Positions 1 through 6,042 of a stretch of DNA of 10,206 nucleotides are shown here, in pieces. Both the position numbers and the translations under genes were made by a program. Under the pieces are notes generated by a model that did no database searches, was not told where the DNA came from, and was given only the letters and a program-made list of their open reading frames with translations. The DNA comes from an uncultured Streptococcus sp. (GTDB lineage: Bacteria > Bacillota > Bacilli > Lactobacillales > Streptococcaceae). The stretch is taken from assembly GCF_938036805.1 (NCBI RefSeq), contig NZ_CALHWC010000134.1, forward strand, positions 1 through 10,206, given 5' to 3'. The first letter of the stretch is position 1; every line of letters begins with the position of its first letter.

Positions 1-610
1 CCATTTCTGACAGCTCATCCCAGAGTTCCTTATCCTCAATCAAGCCGTACTTGACTACCTCGCCCATGCCTTCAATCAATTCACGTTTCCCTAAAGTCTG
101 CAAAACTTCTGGATCAATCAGAACTCCGTCAGGCTGGGTAAAGGTCCCGACCATATTTTTGGCCCAAGGGGTATTAACACCTGTCTTACCACCGATAGAG
201 GAGTCCACTTGAGCTGTCAGACTGGTCGGAATCTGCACGAAATGAATGCCCCGCATGTAGGTCGAAGCAGCAAAACCTGCCAAATCACCGACAACGCCAC
301 CTCCCAAAGCCACGATACCGTCACTGCGGGTCAGACCAACCTTGACTAAAAACTCATAGACTTTGTTGACTGTCTTTAAGTTCTTGCTAGCTTCGCCTTC
401 TAAAAAATCAAAGACAAAGGCCTCAAACCCAGCCGCTGCCAAGCTCAGCTTGACCTTTTCCGCGTAAAGTCGAGCCACTCGATTGTCCGTGACGATGACC
501 ACCTTCTGAGGCTGCCAAAGCTGACTCAGCCAGTTTCCAGCCTGAGATAAGGCTCCTTTTTCGATGGTAATATCATAGGGATGATGGGGGAGATTTACAT
601 TTAATTTCAT
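1..610 (-). CDS. aroB: 3-dehydroquinate synthase, N-terminal part (cut by window edge)
   Basis: Converts DAHP to 3-dehydroquinate, the second step of the cytosolic shikimate pathway, using NAD+ and a divalent metal. The first 203 codons are visible; the family is about 355 residues, so the C-terminal metal-binding His residues lie off the left edge. Visible hallmarks are the nucleotide-binding segment GGGVVGDLAG at residues 103-112 with TYMRG at 117-121, the DSSIGGKTG loop at 136-144, and EGMGEVVKYG at 180-189, whose Glu184 is the expected metal ligand. The ATG is preceded by AAGGAGG (plus-strand 616-622) with a 5-nt spacer, the best ribosome binding site in this operon. The gap to aroE is 52 nt and holds only a short hairpin (GCTCC/GGAGC, 632-649) without a U-run, so read-through from aroE is expected. 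Family assignment is very secure. Confidence 0.97.
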   Translation of the reverse strand, partial: MKLNVNLPHHPYDITIEKGALSQAGNWLSQLWQPQKVVIVTDNRVARLYAEKVKLSLAAAGFEAFVFDFLEGEASKNLKTVNKVYEFLVKVGLTRSDGIVALGGGVVGDLAGFAASTYMRGIHFVQIPTSLTAQVDSSIGGKTGVNTPWAKNMVGTFTQPDGVLIDPEVLQTLGKRELIEGMGEVVKYGLIEDKELWDELSEM

Positions 611-662
611 AAGCGCCTCCTTGTTTTTCCTGCTCCACCATAGAGGAGCTGAGTACGAGTGA

Positions 663-1517
663 CTATTTATACAGAACTTCTAGCTGCTGCCAAATTTCCT
701 GACAAGGCATGGACTGGCCTGTCCAAAGCTCAAAAGCTTCTGCTGCCTGATAAAGCAACATACCTAGACCATTCACTGCCTCTACCTTCTGACTTCGAGC
801 CCACTTTAAAAAAGGTGTTTCAAAAGGTTTATAAATCACATCCGCAACTAAAATCTGGCTCGGTAGTTGAATACTTTCTACTAGTGGTAAAGATTCTCCA
901 TCCATACCAAGGCTTGTTCCATTGACCAGAAGATCCGATTGGTTAATTTTCTCCTGTAGAAGAGCCGAGTCTTCCAAGCTCAACACCTGAATCCTGCTCT
1001 TAGTTTGGCGACTGATTGCTACCATCTTGCTGACAGTATTAGCATAGGAAGTCTGCCGAGTAAATACAAAAATTTCCTCTGCCTGATCCAAAGCAGCTTG
1101 AGCGATAATAGCTGTCGCCGCTCCGCCAGCACCTAAAATGGTCATTTTTTTGCCCTGAATAGCAAAAGAAGGCAAGCTCTTAAAAAAGCCCTTGCCATCT
1201 GTATTGTATCCTATCAATGTACCATTTTCATTCACCACTGTATTCACAGCTCCGATAAGACGGGCGCTGGGAGCCAATTCATCAAGATATTGGATGACCT
1301 CCTGCTTGTAAGGCATTGACAAATTTATCCCAAACATATCATACCTTCGGATATTAGCAACGGTCGCTTCTAAATCCCCTGCTTCAATTTCCCAAGCAAG
1401 GTAGACACCATTGACAGCAGTCTTCTCAAAGGCAGTATTATGAATAAATGGTGAAATGCTATGCTTAATCGGCTTAGCAACAACTGCTGCTAGACGAGTA
1501 TGGCCATTAATTTTCAT
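663..1517 (-). CDS. aroE: Shikimate dehydrogenase (NADP+)
   Basis: Reduces 3-dehydroshikimate to shikimate in the cytosol. At 284 residues it has the usual full length. The substrate domain shows the Ser pair in KHSISP (Ser20, Ser22), NLSMPYK with catalytic Lys71, and GYNTDGKGF with catalytic Asp107. The Rossmann half shows the glycine-rich loop GAGGAA at 129-134, an FTRQT segment at 152-156 near the usual NADP phosphate-binding position, and the closing GLGMLLYQAAEAFELWTG at 250-267. The ATG lies inside the end of aroD: the two frames overlap by 11 nt, which suggests translational coupling, with GGGAG about 9 nt upstream as a modest ribosome binding site. It ends with TAG. The complete active site argues for true AroE rather than a YdiB- or RifI-like paralogue. 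Confidence 0.97.
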   Translation of the reverse strand: MKINGHTRLAAVVAKPIKHSISPFIHNTAFEKTAVNGVYLAWEIEAGDLEATVANIRRYDMFGINLSMPYKQEVIQYLDELAPSARLIGAVNTVVNENGTLIGYNTDGKGFFKSLPSFAIQGKKMTILGAGGAATAIIAQAALDQAEEIFVFTRQTSYANTVSKMVAISRQTKSRIQVLSLEDSALLQEKINQSDLLVNGTSLGMDGESLPLVESIQLPSQILVADVIYKPFETPFLKWARSQKVEAVNGLGMLLYQAAEAFELWTGQSMPCQEIWQQLEVLYK

Positions 1518-2184
1518 TTAAAATCTCCCGCACAACCTTCATGTTTGCTAGAGAAACCTGACCTGGTGCACTCGGCTGCTCAACACTGGCAAAAGACCAG
1601 CTTGAACCTGTCAAATCTGCAGCTAAGCGAGAAATCTTCCCAACTTTTCCCATAGAAATCGTTACATACTCTTGTTCAGGATTCAAAATCTTAAATCCGC
1701 GAGTGTAGTTCATCAGGTCCAAGACGTCCTGCTCATTGTGCGCCATGACAGAAACCTTGACCACCTTAGGATTCAAAGAAGTCAACTCAGACAAAATTTC
1801 CATCATATTTTCAGGCGTTTCCTCATAATTATGATAACTGAGAACTAAATTTGGAAACTCGAGCATTTCTTCAAATTTATCTTTATGCGAATAGTATTCA
1901 AAATCAACATAGTCTGGCGAATAAAAATTGGCTACTTCTTTGATAAGAGCAACATATTCATCATCTGACAGATCAATTTCGCCACCTTCTCCGCGACTTC
2001 GCAGCGTGAAGAGCAATTCACGACCAGCAAATTTCTCGAAAATAGCAGGAGCAACGTTGAGAATGCTCTCTTTCGGCAAAAAGTCCGCGCGCCATTCGAT
2101 AATATCAGCATCATCATAACGACCCACATCAATTGCTTTAGCCTCTTCTAAACTTCTGGGCATGATTGAAACGACTAATTTCAT
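1507..2184 (-). CDS. aroD: 3-dehydroquinate dehydratase, type I
   Basis: Dehydrates 3-dehydroquinate to 3-dehydroshikimate through a Schiff base; it acts between AroB and AroE. The 225 residues match the short Gram-positive form of the class I enzyme. Active-site residues recognisable by family comparison are Glu30 and Arg32 in IEWRAD, Arg62 in FTLRSRGEGG, His118 in LSYHNYEETP (general acid/base), Lys143 in KVSVMA (Schiff-base lysine) and the C-terminal substrate loop SAPGQVS at 205-211. The ATG overlaps the stop of the upstream methyltransferase gene as ATGA (4 nt), with AAGGTGG upstream as ribosome binding site, so the genes are translationally coupled. The overlaps on both sides fix this gene as an internal operon member. 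Confidence 0.97.
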   Translation of the reverse strand: MKLVVSIMPRSLEEAKAIDVGRYDDADIIEWRADFLPKESILNVAPAIFEKFAGRELLFTLRSRGEGGEIDLSDDEYVALIKEVANFYSPDYVDFEYYSHKDKFEEMLEFPNLVLSYHNYEETPENMMEILSELTSLNPKVVKVSVMAHNEQDVLDLMNYTRGFKILNPEQEYVTISMGKVGKISRLAADLTGSSWSFASVEQPSAPGQVSLANMKVVREILNEN

Positions 2185-3344
2185 TTGTCCACCTTAATTG
2201 TAAATACCTTGAGGTAGTTACTATTCTCATCTTTCTTATTGTATACAAAGTCTGCTGGTAGACCATATTCCGCTAGATAGCGGTGAGGGACTCCTGCAAA
2301 TCCTTTTTCAATTTCTTTTTTAAACTTACTTTTAGAAACATTAGCTGCATTGGTCGAGAGAATCAATGTTCCTTTTGGACTCAAGATTTCCAAGGCCTGA
2401 GCTACCAAACGATGGTAATCTTTCGCAACAGAAAAGGTCTGTTTTTTATTGCGAGCAAAGCTCGGCGGATCTAGGACAATCACATCATACTTCAACTCGT
2501 GACGCTTGGCGTATTTGAAATAATCAAAAACATCCATGACCACGAAACGATGGGGCTCTAAATCCAAACCATTGGCTTCAAAATGCGCCTGGGAAAGCTC
2601 GCGACTACGCTTGGCCAAATCCACCGAAGTTGTCTGACTAGCGCCACCCATGGCAGCTGCCACCGAGAAAGCTGCTGTGTAAGAAAACATATTGAGCAGG
2701 CTTTTCCCGCTAGCTAAGCCGTCAACCAAACTCCCTCTCACCTCGTGCTGGTCCAGAAAAATCCCAGTCATCAGGCCATCATTCATGAAAACTTGATAGC
2801 GCACGCCATTCTCCAAAATAGTAAAATAGGCTGGCGCTTCTGCTCCGTAGAGATGGGCAGACTCATAGTCCAAGCCCTTGAAGCGAATCTTCTCGTAAGC
2901 TCCAGCGACCTCATGAAAGACCTGCTGGAATGCAGCCACTATCTGGTCCTTGATTGAAAAAACAAAGGAATTGTACCAAGAGAAAACGACATATTTCTCG
3001 TAGATATCAACTGTAAAACCGCCAAAACCGTCACCTTCTTGGTTAAACAGGCGATAGGCTGTCGTATCCTCCGCATGACGATAATAGAAACGTTTGTCTT
3101 TGGCTTTTTCAAACAAGTTTTGAAAGAAGGCTGAGTTCAGCTCTACCTTTGCATGGGAAATCAGCCAGCCAAGTCCCTTATTTTGCAAGGAGAGATAAGC
3201 TATTCCCAAGAACTTCCCCTGCTGACTATGCAATTCCACACATTGATCGGTGAGCGAAAGAGTCGGAAAATCATTCTTATCTAGAACTAAAATCCCTTTT
3301 CTCAACTTTTTCTCTGTCTGTTTATTAACAGTAAGTTTCTTCAT
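2181..3344 (-). CDS. Class I SAM-dependent rRNA methyltransferase, RlmI-like (COG1092)
   Basis: 387 residues from the ATG at 3344. An N-terminal PUA-like RNA-binding domain (about residues 4-63) is followed by a middle beta-rich segment containing GDGFGGFTVD, GIFLDQHEVR near residue 195, a SAM-binding motif I LLNMFSYTAAFS (216-227), an acidic SVDLAKRS strand, and motif IV DPPSF (292-296). This architecture matches E. coli RlmI, a 23S rRNA m5C methyltransferase; the exact target base here is inferred, not shown. An in-frame TTG at 3380 would add 12 residues, but that TTG is the first three bases of the -35 box, so it cannot be in the mRNA from that promoter; ATG 3350 or 3344 is the realistic start, and MKKLTVNK suits the family. 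First gene of the aro operon; its TGA overlaps aroD. Confidence 0.93.
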   Translation of the reverse strand: MKKLTVNKQTEKKLRKGILVLDKNDFPTLSLTDQCVELHSQQGKFLGIAYLSLQNKGLGWLISHAKVELNSAFFQNLFEKAKDKRFYYRHAEDTTAYRLFNQEGDGFGGFTVDIYEKYVVFSWYNSFVFSIKDQIVAAFQQVFHEVAGAYEKIRFKGLDYESAHLYGAEAPAYFTILENGVRYQVFMNDGLMTGIFLDQHEVRGSLVDGLASGKSLLNMFSYTAAFSVAAAMGGASQTTSVDLAKRSRELSQAHFEANGLDLEPHRFVVMDVFDYFKYAKRHELKYDVIVLDPPSFARNKKQTFSVAKDYHRLVAQALEILSPKGTLILSTNAANVSKSKFKKEIEKGFAGVPHRYLAEYGLPADFVYNKKDENSNYLKVFTIKVDK

Positions 3345-3380
3345 AAGCATTATTATACCAAATATTGTGAAAATTCTCAA
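3345..3380 (-). promoter_or_regulatory. Strong extended -10 promoter of the methyltransferase-aroDEB operon
   Basis: Reading the minus strand: -35 TTGAGA (3375-3380), a 17-nt spacer, then TGG-TATAAT, an extended -10 hexamer (3352-3357) with a perfect TATAAT. The expected start of transcription, 6-8 nt downstream, falls at about 3344-3346, on or next to the A of the ATG at 3344. This predicts a leaderless or nearly leaderless mRNA. A 29-bp run of pure A/T lies upstream (3434-3462) and could act like a curved or UP-type element, though it is rather far away. Confidence 0.85.
3361..3375. promoter_or_regulatory. Candidate CodY box inside the aro promoter
   Basis: The plus strand reads AATATTGTGAAAATT, matching 13 of 15 positions of the known CodY consensus AATTTTCWGAAAATT. 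It fills most of the -35/-10 spacer of the aro operon promoter, where a bound repressor would block RNA polymerase. A weaker 11/15 match lies at 3392-3406. CodY represses amino-acid supply genes in streptococci when branched-chain amino acids and GTP are plentiful, so the location makes sense, but the region is AT-rich and chance matches are possible. Confidence 0.4.
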
Positions 3381-3401
3381 AGCATATTTATTATTTTCAC
3401 A
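3366..3401. repeat. Inverted repeat flanking the -35 box of the aro promoter
   Basis: Perfect 9-bp arms TGTGAAAAT (3366-3374) and ATTTTCACA (3393-3401) are separated by 18 bp. The -35 hexamer lies just inside the first arm, and the second arm sits immediately upstream of the promoter core. Nested in it, 3365-3380 reads TTGTGAAAATTCTCAA, an imperfect dyad of form TTGnGAAnnTTCnCAA. The arms overlap the CodY-like match, so these may be different views of one operator. Confidence 0.5.
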
Positions 3402-3626
3402 TAATACTTGTTTTAGTAGAAGAAATCTCCAACATTTTATATATTAAATATTTATTTTATTAGGCGGACTTTCAAGTAAGCTTCCCTATTCCTACTTTCC
3501 ACTATCTATCATGAGGCAAAGCCTGTTTAATTTTAGATATTTTTGCGAACAATCTTGAAGTTAGGAAATGATTGCCCTTATTCTAAATTACTTTACAAAT
3601 AAAATAAACTAAGCACTAAATCACCT
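3402..3626. other. AT-rich divergent intergenic region, no gene seen
   Basis: This stretch separates the divergent promoters. It holds a 29-bp pure A/T run at 3434-3462 including the palindrome TAAATATTTA (3445-3454), a tiny AGGC-AAA-GCCT hairpin near 3513-3524 without a good U-run, and one weak plus-strand promoter-like pair, TTGAAG (3555-3560) with TATTCT (3579-3584) at 18-nt spacing. A 15-codon ATG frame starting at 3511 has no ribosome binding site and no recognisable content. I see no small gene or structured RNA that I would defend. Confidence 0.6.
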
Positions 3627-3652
3627 CAATTTTTCCTCAACTTGAAAAATTG
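3627..3652. repeat. Perfect inverted repeat at the ltaS promoter (candidate operator)
   Basis: CAATTTTTC (3627-3635) and GAAAAATTG (3644-3652) are perfect 9-bp arms around an 8-bp spacer. The repeat covers the -35 region and ends 3 bp before the -10 hexamer of the LTA synthase promoter, the position expected for a repressor or regulator site. If transcription also starts further upstream, it could instead form an AU-rich hairpin in the leader. I do not recognise the cognate regulator. Confidence 0.5.
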
Positions 3653-3661
3653 TGATATACT
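3633..3661 (+). promoter_or_regulatory. Extended -10 promoter of the LTA synthase gene
   Basis: TGA-TATACT (-10 hexamer 3656-3661) is a clear extended -10 element. The -35 position at 17-nt spacing reads TTCCTC (3633-3638), which is poor, so the promoter would lean on the extended -10 or on an activator. Predicted start is about 3668, giving a leader of roughly 40 nt that contains the ribosome binding site. Confidence 0.6.
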
Positions 3662-3692
3662 TAGAAGAAGAGAATTTTTAGGAAATAAGACA

Positions 3693-3698
3693 AGGAAG
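3693..3698 (+). promoter_or_regulatory. Ribosome binding site that sets the GTG start of ltaS
   Basis: AGGAAG lies 9 nt before the GTG at 3708. No comparable site precedes the in-frame TTG at 3642 or the ATG at 3741, so it selects the GTG start. Confidence 0.75.
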
Positions 3699-3707
3699 TA
3701 TCTTTCT

Positions 3708-5909
3708 GTGAAAAAAATAACCAAGAATTTACTCAATTTTATGAGTACAAGGCTCGGTTTCGTCTTGAGCTTGCTCACGATTTATTGGTTAAAAACCATG
3801 TGGGCTTATACCGTTGATTTTAATTTAGATATTCAAGGAGCCTATCAAATTTTTCTGGCTCTGATTAACCCTTTCCCAATTGGACTTTTACTGATTGGAC
3901 TCGCTCTTTATATCAAGCCGACCAAGCTTTTTTATTGTGTCAGCACGGCTATCTACATCATGCTCTTTGTCTGGTTGGTCTCAAACTCCATCTACTACCG
4001 TGAGTTTACCGACTTTGTGACAGTCAATACCATGTTGGCCTCTAGCAAGGTGTCTGCAGGTCTTGGGGCAGCAGCCATGGAGCTCTTCCGCCCTTGGGAT
4101 GCTATCTATATCATTGATTTTCCAATTCTGGGCTGGCTTTTTTATAAAAAGTATATTCGCTTGGATCATCGTAAGTTTAATTTCCGCGCCAGCTTTGCCG
4201 TGACATCCCTGTCAGCGATGCTCTTTTCGGCCAATCTTTTCCTAGCAGAAATTGATCGTCCTGAGCTCCTGACACGCGGATTTTCAAATTACTATGTCGT
4301 TCGTGCCCTTGGTCTTCCTGCCTTCCTCGGCTACAGTGCTAATCAAACCTATGCTGCTAATAAAGAGCGTTCCAAAGCCTCTGCCAAGGATCTAGAGCCT
4401 GTTGAACAATATATCCAATCCCACTATGCCGAGCCAAACTCTGAATACTACGGCATTGCCAAAGGTCGCAATGTTATCTATGTCCATCTAGAAAGCTTCC
4501 AGCAGTTTCTGATTGATTATAAACTGCAGATGGAGGGCAAGGAATATGAAGTTACGCCTTTCCTCAACTCCCTTTACCACTCCAACTCAACTTTAGCTTT
4601 TTCAAATATCTTTAATCAGGTTAAGGCTGGAAAGACTTCTGATGCGGAGACCATGATTGAAACAGGTCTCTTTGGTCTCAACCAAGGCTCCTTCATGGTA
4701 AACTACGGCGGTACCAATACCCAGCAAGCAGCGCCTTTTATCCTATCAAAAAATGGAGATTACACATCTGCTGTCTTCCATGGAAATACCGGTAGTTTCT
4801 GGAACCGCAACACTGCCTACAAGCAATGGGGTTATAATTATTTCTTCGATGCGTCTTACTTTACCAAGCAAGACGAGACTAACTCCTTCCAGTATGGCTT
4901 GAACGATAAGATTATGTTCAAAGATTCCATCAAGTATCTGGAACATTTGCAGCAGCCTTTCTATGCGAAATACATCACCGTCTCCAATCACTATCCTTAT
5001 ACGACTAGTCTGATTGGCGATGAGATTGGTTTCCCACTGGCAGATACCAAAGACGAAACCATTAATGGCTACTTTGCGACTGCAAATTACCTCGACTCAG
5101 CTGTCAAAGCCTTCTTTGACTACCTGAAAGAAGCTGGTCTGTATGAAAATTCAATTATCGTCCTCTACGGCGACCACTATGGAATTTCTAATTCTCGTAA
5201 TCCAGCTTTGGCACCTTTGATCAATAAAAATTCTGAGACTTGGTCTAGCTATGACAATGCTATGTTACAGAGAGTGCCATACATGGTCGTGATACCTGGA
5301 ATGGAAAAAGGGAAAATCATCGATACCTTTGGCGGACAAATCGATATGCTGCCAACCTTAGAGCATTTATTGGGGATTGACTCCAAAAATTACCTCCAAG
5401 TTGGGCAAGACCTCCTCTCACCTCAGCACCAGCAAATCGTGGCTTTCCGATCAACCAATAACTTTGTAACACCAAAATATACAAGTTATAGCGGCCGCAT
5501 TTACAACACACAAACTGGTGAGGAGATCACTCTGCCAGACGAGTCAACAACAGCTGAACTAGAAGCTATCCGAACAGCCGCAAATACACAGCTGAAGATG
5601 AGCGATGCTATTCAGACGGGGGATCTATTCCGCTTTTACACAGGCAATAACCTAGGAAAAGTCAACCCTGATGATTACAACTACATCAACTCTTTGAAAG
5701 CCCTCAAGGCCATTGAGAAAGAAAAAGGTGATCAATCGACTAGCCTTTATTCAAAACGTGGCGGTGTGTCTTCTGTGGATCTTTTTAATTCACCAAGTTA
5801 TCGAGCACTTCACCCAGAACAATTTCACTCTAGCACTAGCAGCGAAGAGGGAACTAGCGGAGAATCTTCTAGCTCTTCTAGCTCCTCCAGTTCAAGTGCC
5901 AGTCCCTAA
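3708..5909 (+). CDS. ltaS: Lipoteichoic acid synthase, LtaS family
   Basis: Membrane enzyme that moves glycerophosphate from phosphatidylglycerol onto the growing LTA chain outside the cell, releasing diacylglycerol. From GTG 3708 it has 733 residues. Five membrane segments are visible at about 16-33, 46-69, 74-97, 132-149 and 163-183, then a likely signal-peptidase-type processing site near TYA at 214-216, then the extracellular alkaline-phosphatase/sulfatase-fold domain. Matching S. aureus LtaS, the active site is complete: Glu262 (HLES), nucleophile Thr310 (AGKTSD), Asp489-His490 (YGDHYG), plus His358, Trp365, Arg367 (HGN...FWNR) and His428 (SNHYPY). The last ~25 residues are a serine-rich tail outside the fold. 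The in-frame TTG at 3642 lies upstream of the -10 box, so it is rejected as start. Single-gene transcript, divergent from the aro operon and followed by a terminator. Could be one of several LtaS paralogues. Confidence 0.93.
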   Translation: MKKITKNLLNFMSTRLGFVLSLLTIYWLKTMWAYTVDFNLDIQGAYQIFLALINPFPIGLLLIGLALYIKPTKLFYCVSTAIYIMLFVWLVSNSIYYREFTDFVTVNTMLASSKVSAGLGAAAMELFRPWDAIYIIDFPILGWLFYKKYIRLDHRKFNFRASFAVTSLSAMLFSANLFLAEIDRPELLTRGFSNYYVVRALGLPAFLGYSANQTYAANKERSKASAKDLEPVEQYIQSHYAEPNSEYYGIAKGRNVIYVHLESFQQFLIDYKLQMEGKEYEVTPFLNSLYHSNSTLAFSNIFNQVKAGKTSDAETMIETGLFGLNQGSFMVNYGGTNTQQAAPFILSKNGDYTSAVFHGNTGSFWNRNTAYKQWGYNYFFDASYFTKQDETNSFQYGLNDKIMFKDSIKYLEHLQQPFYAKYITVSNHYPYTTSLIGDEIGFPLADTKDETINGYFATANYLDSAVKAFFDYLKEAGLYENSIIVLYGDHYGISNSRNPALAPLINKNSETWSSYDNAMLQRVPYMVVIPGMEKGKIIDTFGGQIDMLPTLEHLLGIDSKNYLQVGQDLLSPQHQQIVAFRSTNNFVTPKYTSYSGRIYNTQTGEEITLPDESTTAELEAIRTAANTQLKMSDAIQTGDLFRFYTGNNLGKVNPDDYNYINSLKALKAIEKEKGDQSTSLYSKRGGVSSVDLFNSPSYRALHPEQFHSSTSSEEGTSGESSSSSSSSSSSASP
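5865..5897 (+). repeat. Polyserine-coding repeat at the 3' end of ltaS
   Basis: The 9-bp unit TCTTCTAGC occurs twice in tandem (5865-5873, 5874-5882), followed by a diverged unit TCCTCCAGT and TCAAGT. Together they encode eleven consecutive serines shortly before the stop codon. Mixed TCN and AGY codons show that the run is not a simple homopolymer, yet a unit gain or loss would change the tail by three serines without breaking the frame. Confidence 0.8.
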
Positions 5910-5924
5910 TCTATGAGGCCACTC

Positions 5925-5974
5925 AACTCTTCCTAAAGCATTGAAAAATATTTTGGGGAGAGTTTTTTATTTTT
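5925..5974 (+). terminator. Intrinsic terminator of ltaS
   Basis: Stem of 10 pairs (5925-5934 with 5955-5964, including two G-U pairs; core CTCTTCC/GGGAGAG), a 20-nt loop, then a T-run TTTTTATTTTT through 5974. It begins 16 bp after the stop codon, typical for a rho-independent terminator on the plus strand. Confidence 0.75.
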
Positions 5975-5983
5975 GAAGCACAA

Positions 5984-6026
5984 AAAAGATTGAAGACTTA
6001 AGCTGCAAAGCCGTCTTCAATCTTTT
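5984..6026. terminator. Bidirectional terminator between convergent ltaS and pulA
   Basis: A perfect 14-bp stem, AAAAGATTGAAGAC (5984-5997) with GTCTTCAATCTTTT (6013-6026), encloses a 15-nt loop. The A-rich outer left arm and T-rich outer right arm give a U-rich 3' side in both reading directions. It lies 17 bp beyond the pulA stop codon on the minus strand and backs up the ltaS terminator on the plus strand. Confidence 0.85.
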
Positions 6027-6042
6027 CTTAACTTTACTCATA

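Noticed and set aside
632..649. Small hairpin GCTCC/GGAGC between aroE and aroB as a terminator or attenuator
   Set aside because: The stem is only 5 bp, with an 8-nt loop and no U-run after it in the direction of transcription.
659..925. 88-residue plus-strand frame antisense to the 3' end of aroE
   Set aside because: aroE is complete with all catalytic residues; the opposite frame has no promoter or ribosome binding site that I can see.
1928..2132. Short frames overlapping aroD on both strands
   Set aside because: aroD is a full-length enzyme with its active site intact; these are alternative-frame shadows.
3511..3558. Possible 15-residue peptide gene in the divergent intergenic region
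   Set aside because: No ribosome binding site, no hydrophobic or pheromone-like features, and no partner gene nearby.
3555..3584. TTGAAG-18-TATTCT as an extra plus-strand promoter upstream of ltaS
   Set aside because: A weak match in AT-rich DNA; the extended -10 at 3656-3661 is better placed. It would matter only if a longer ltaS leader is found.
3642..3707. In-frame TTG start adding 22 residues to the LTA synthase
   Set aside because: The extension covers the likely -10 box (3656-3661), has no ribosome binding site, and lacks resemblance to the family N-terminus; GTG 3708 has a proper site.
5713..5916. Overprinted 67-residue plus-strand frame inside the 3' end of ltaS, with basic N-terminus and a hydrophobic stretch (VAVCLLWIFLIHQV)
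   Set aside because: It starts at TTG with only a weak AAGG nearby, and its composition follows from the Ser-rich gene in another frame. Conservation of synonymous sites in relatives would be needed to revive it.
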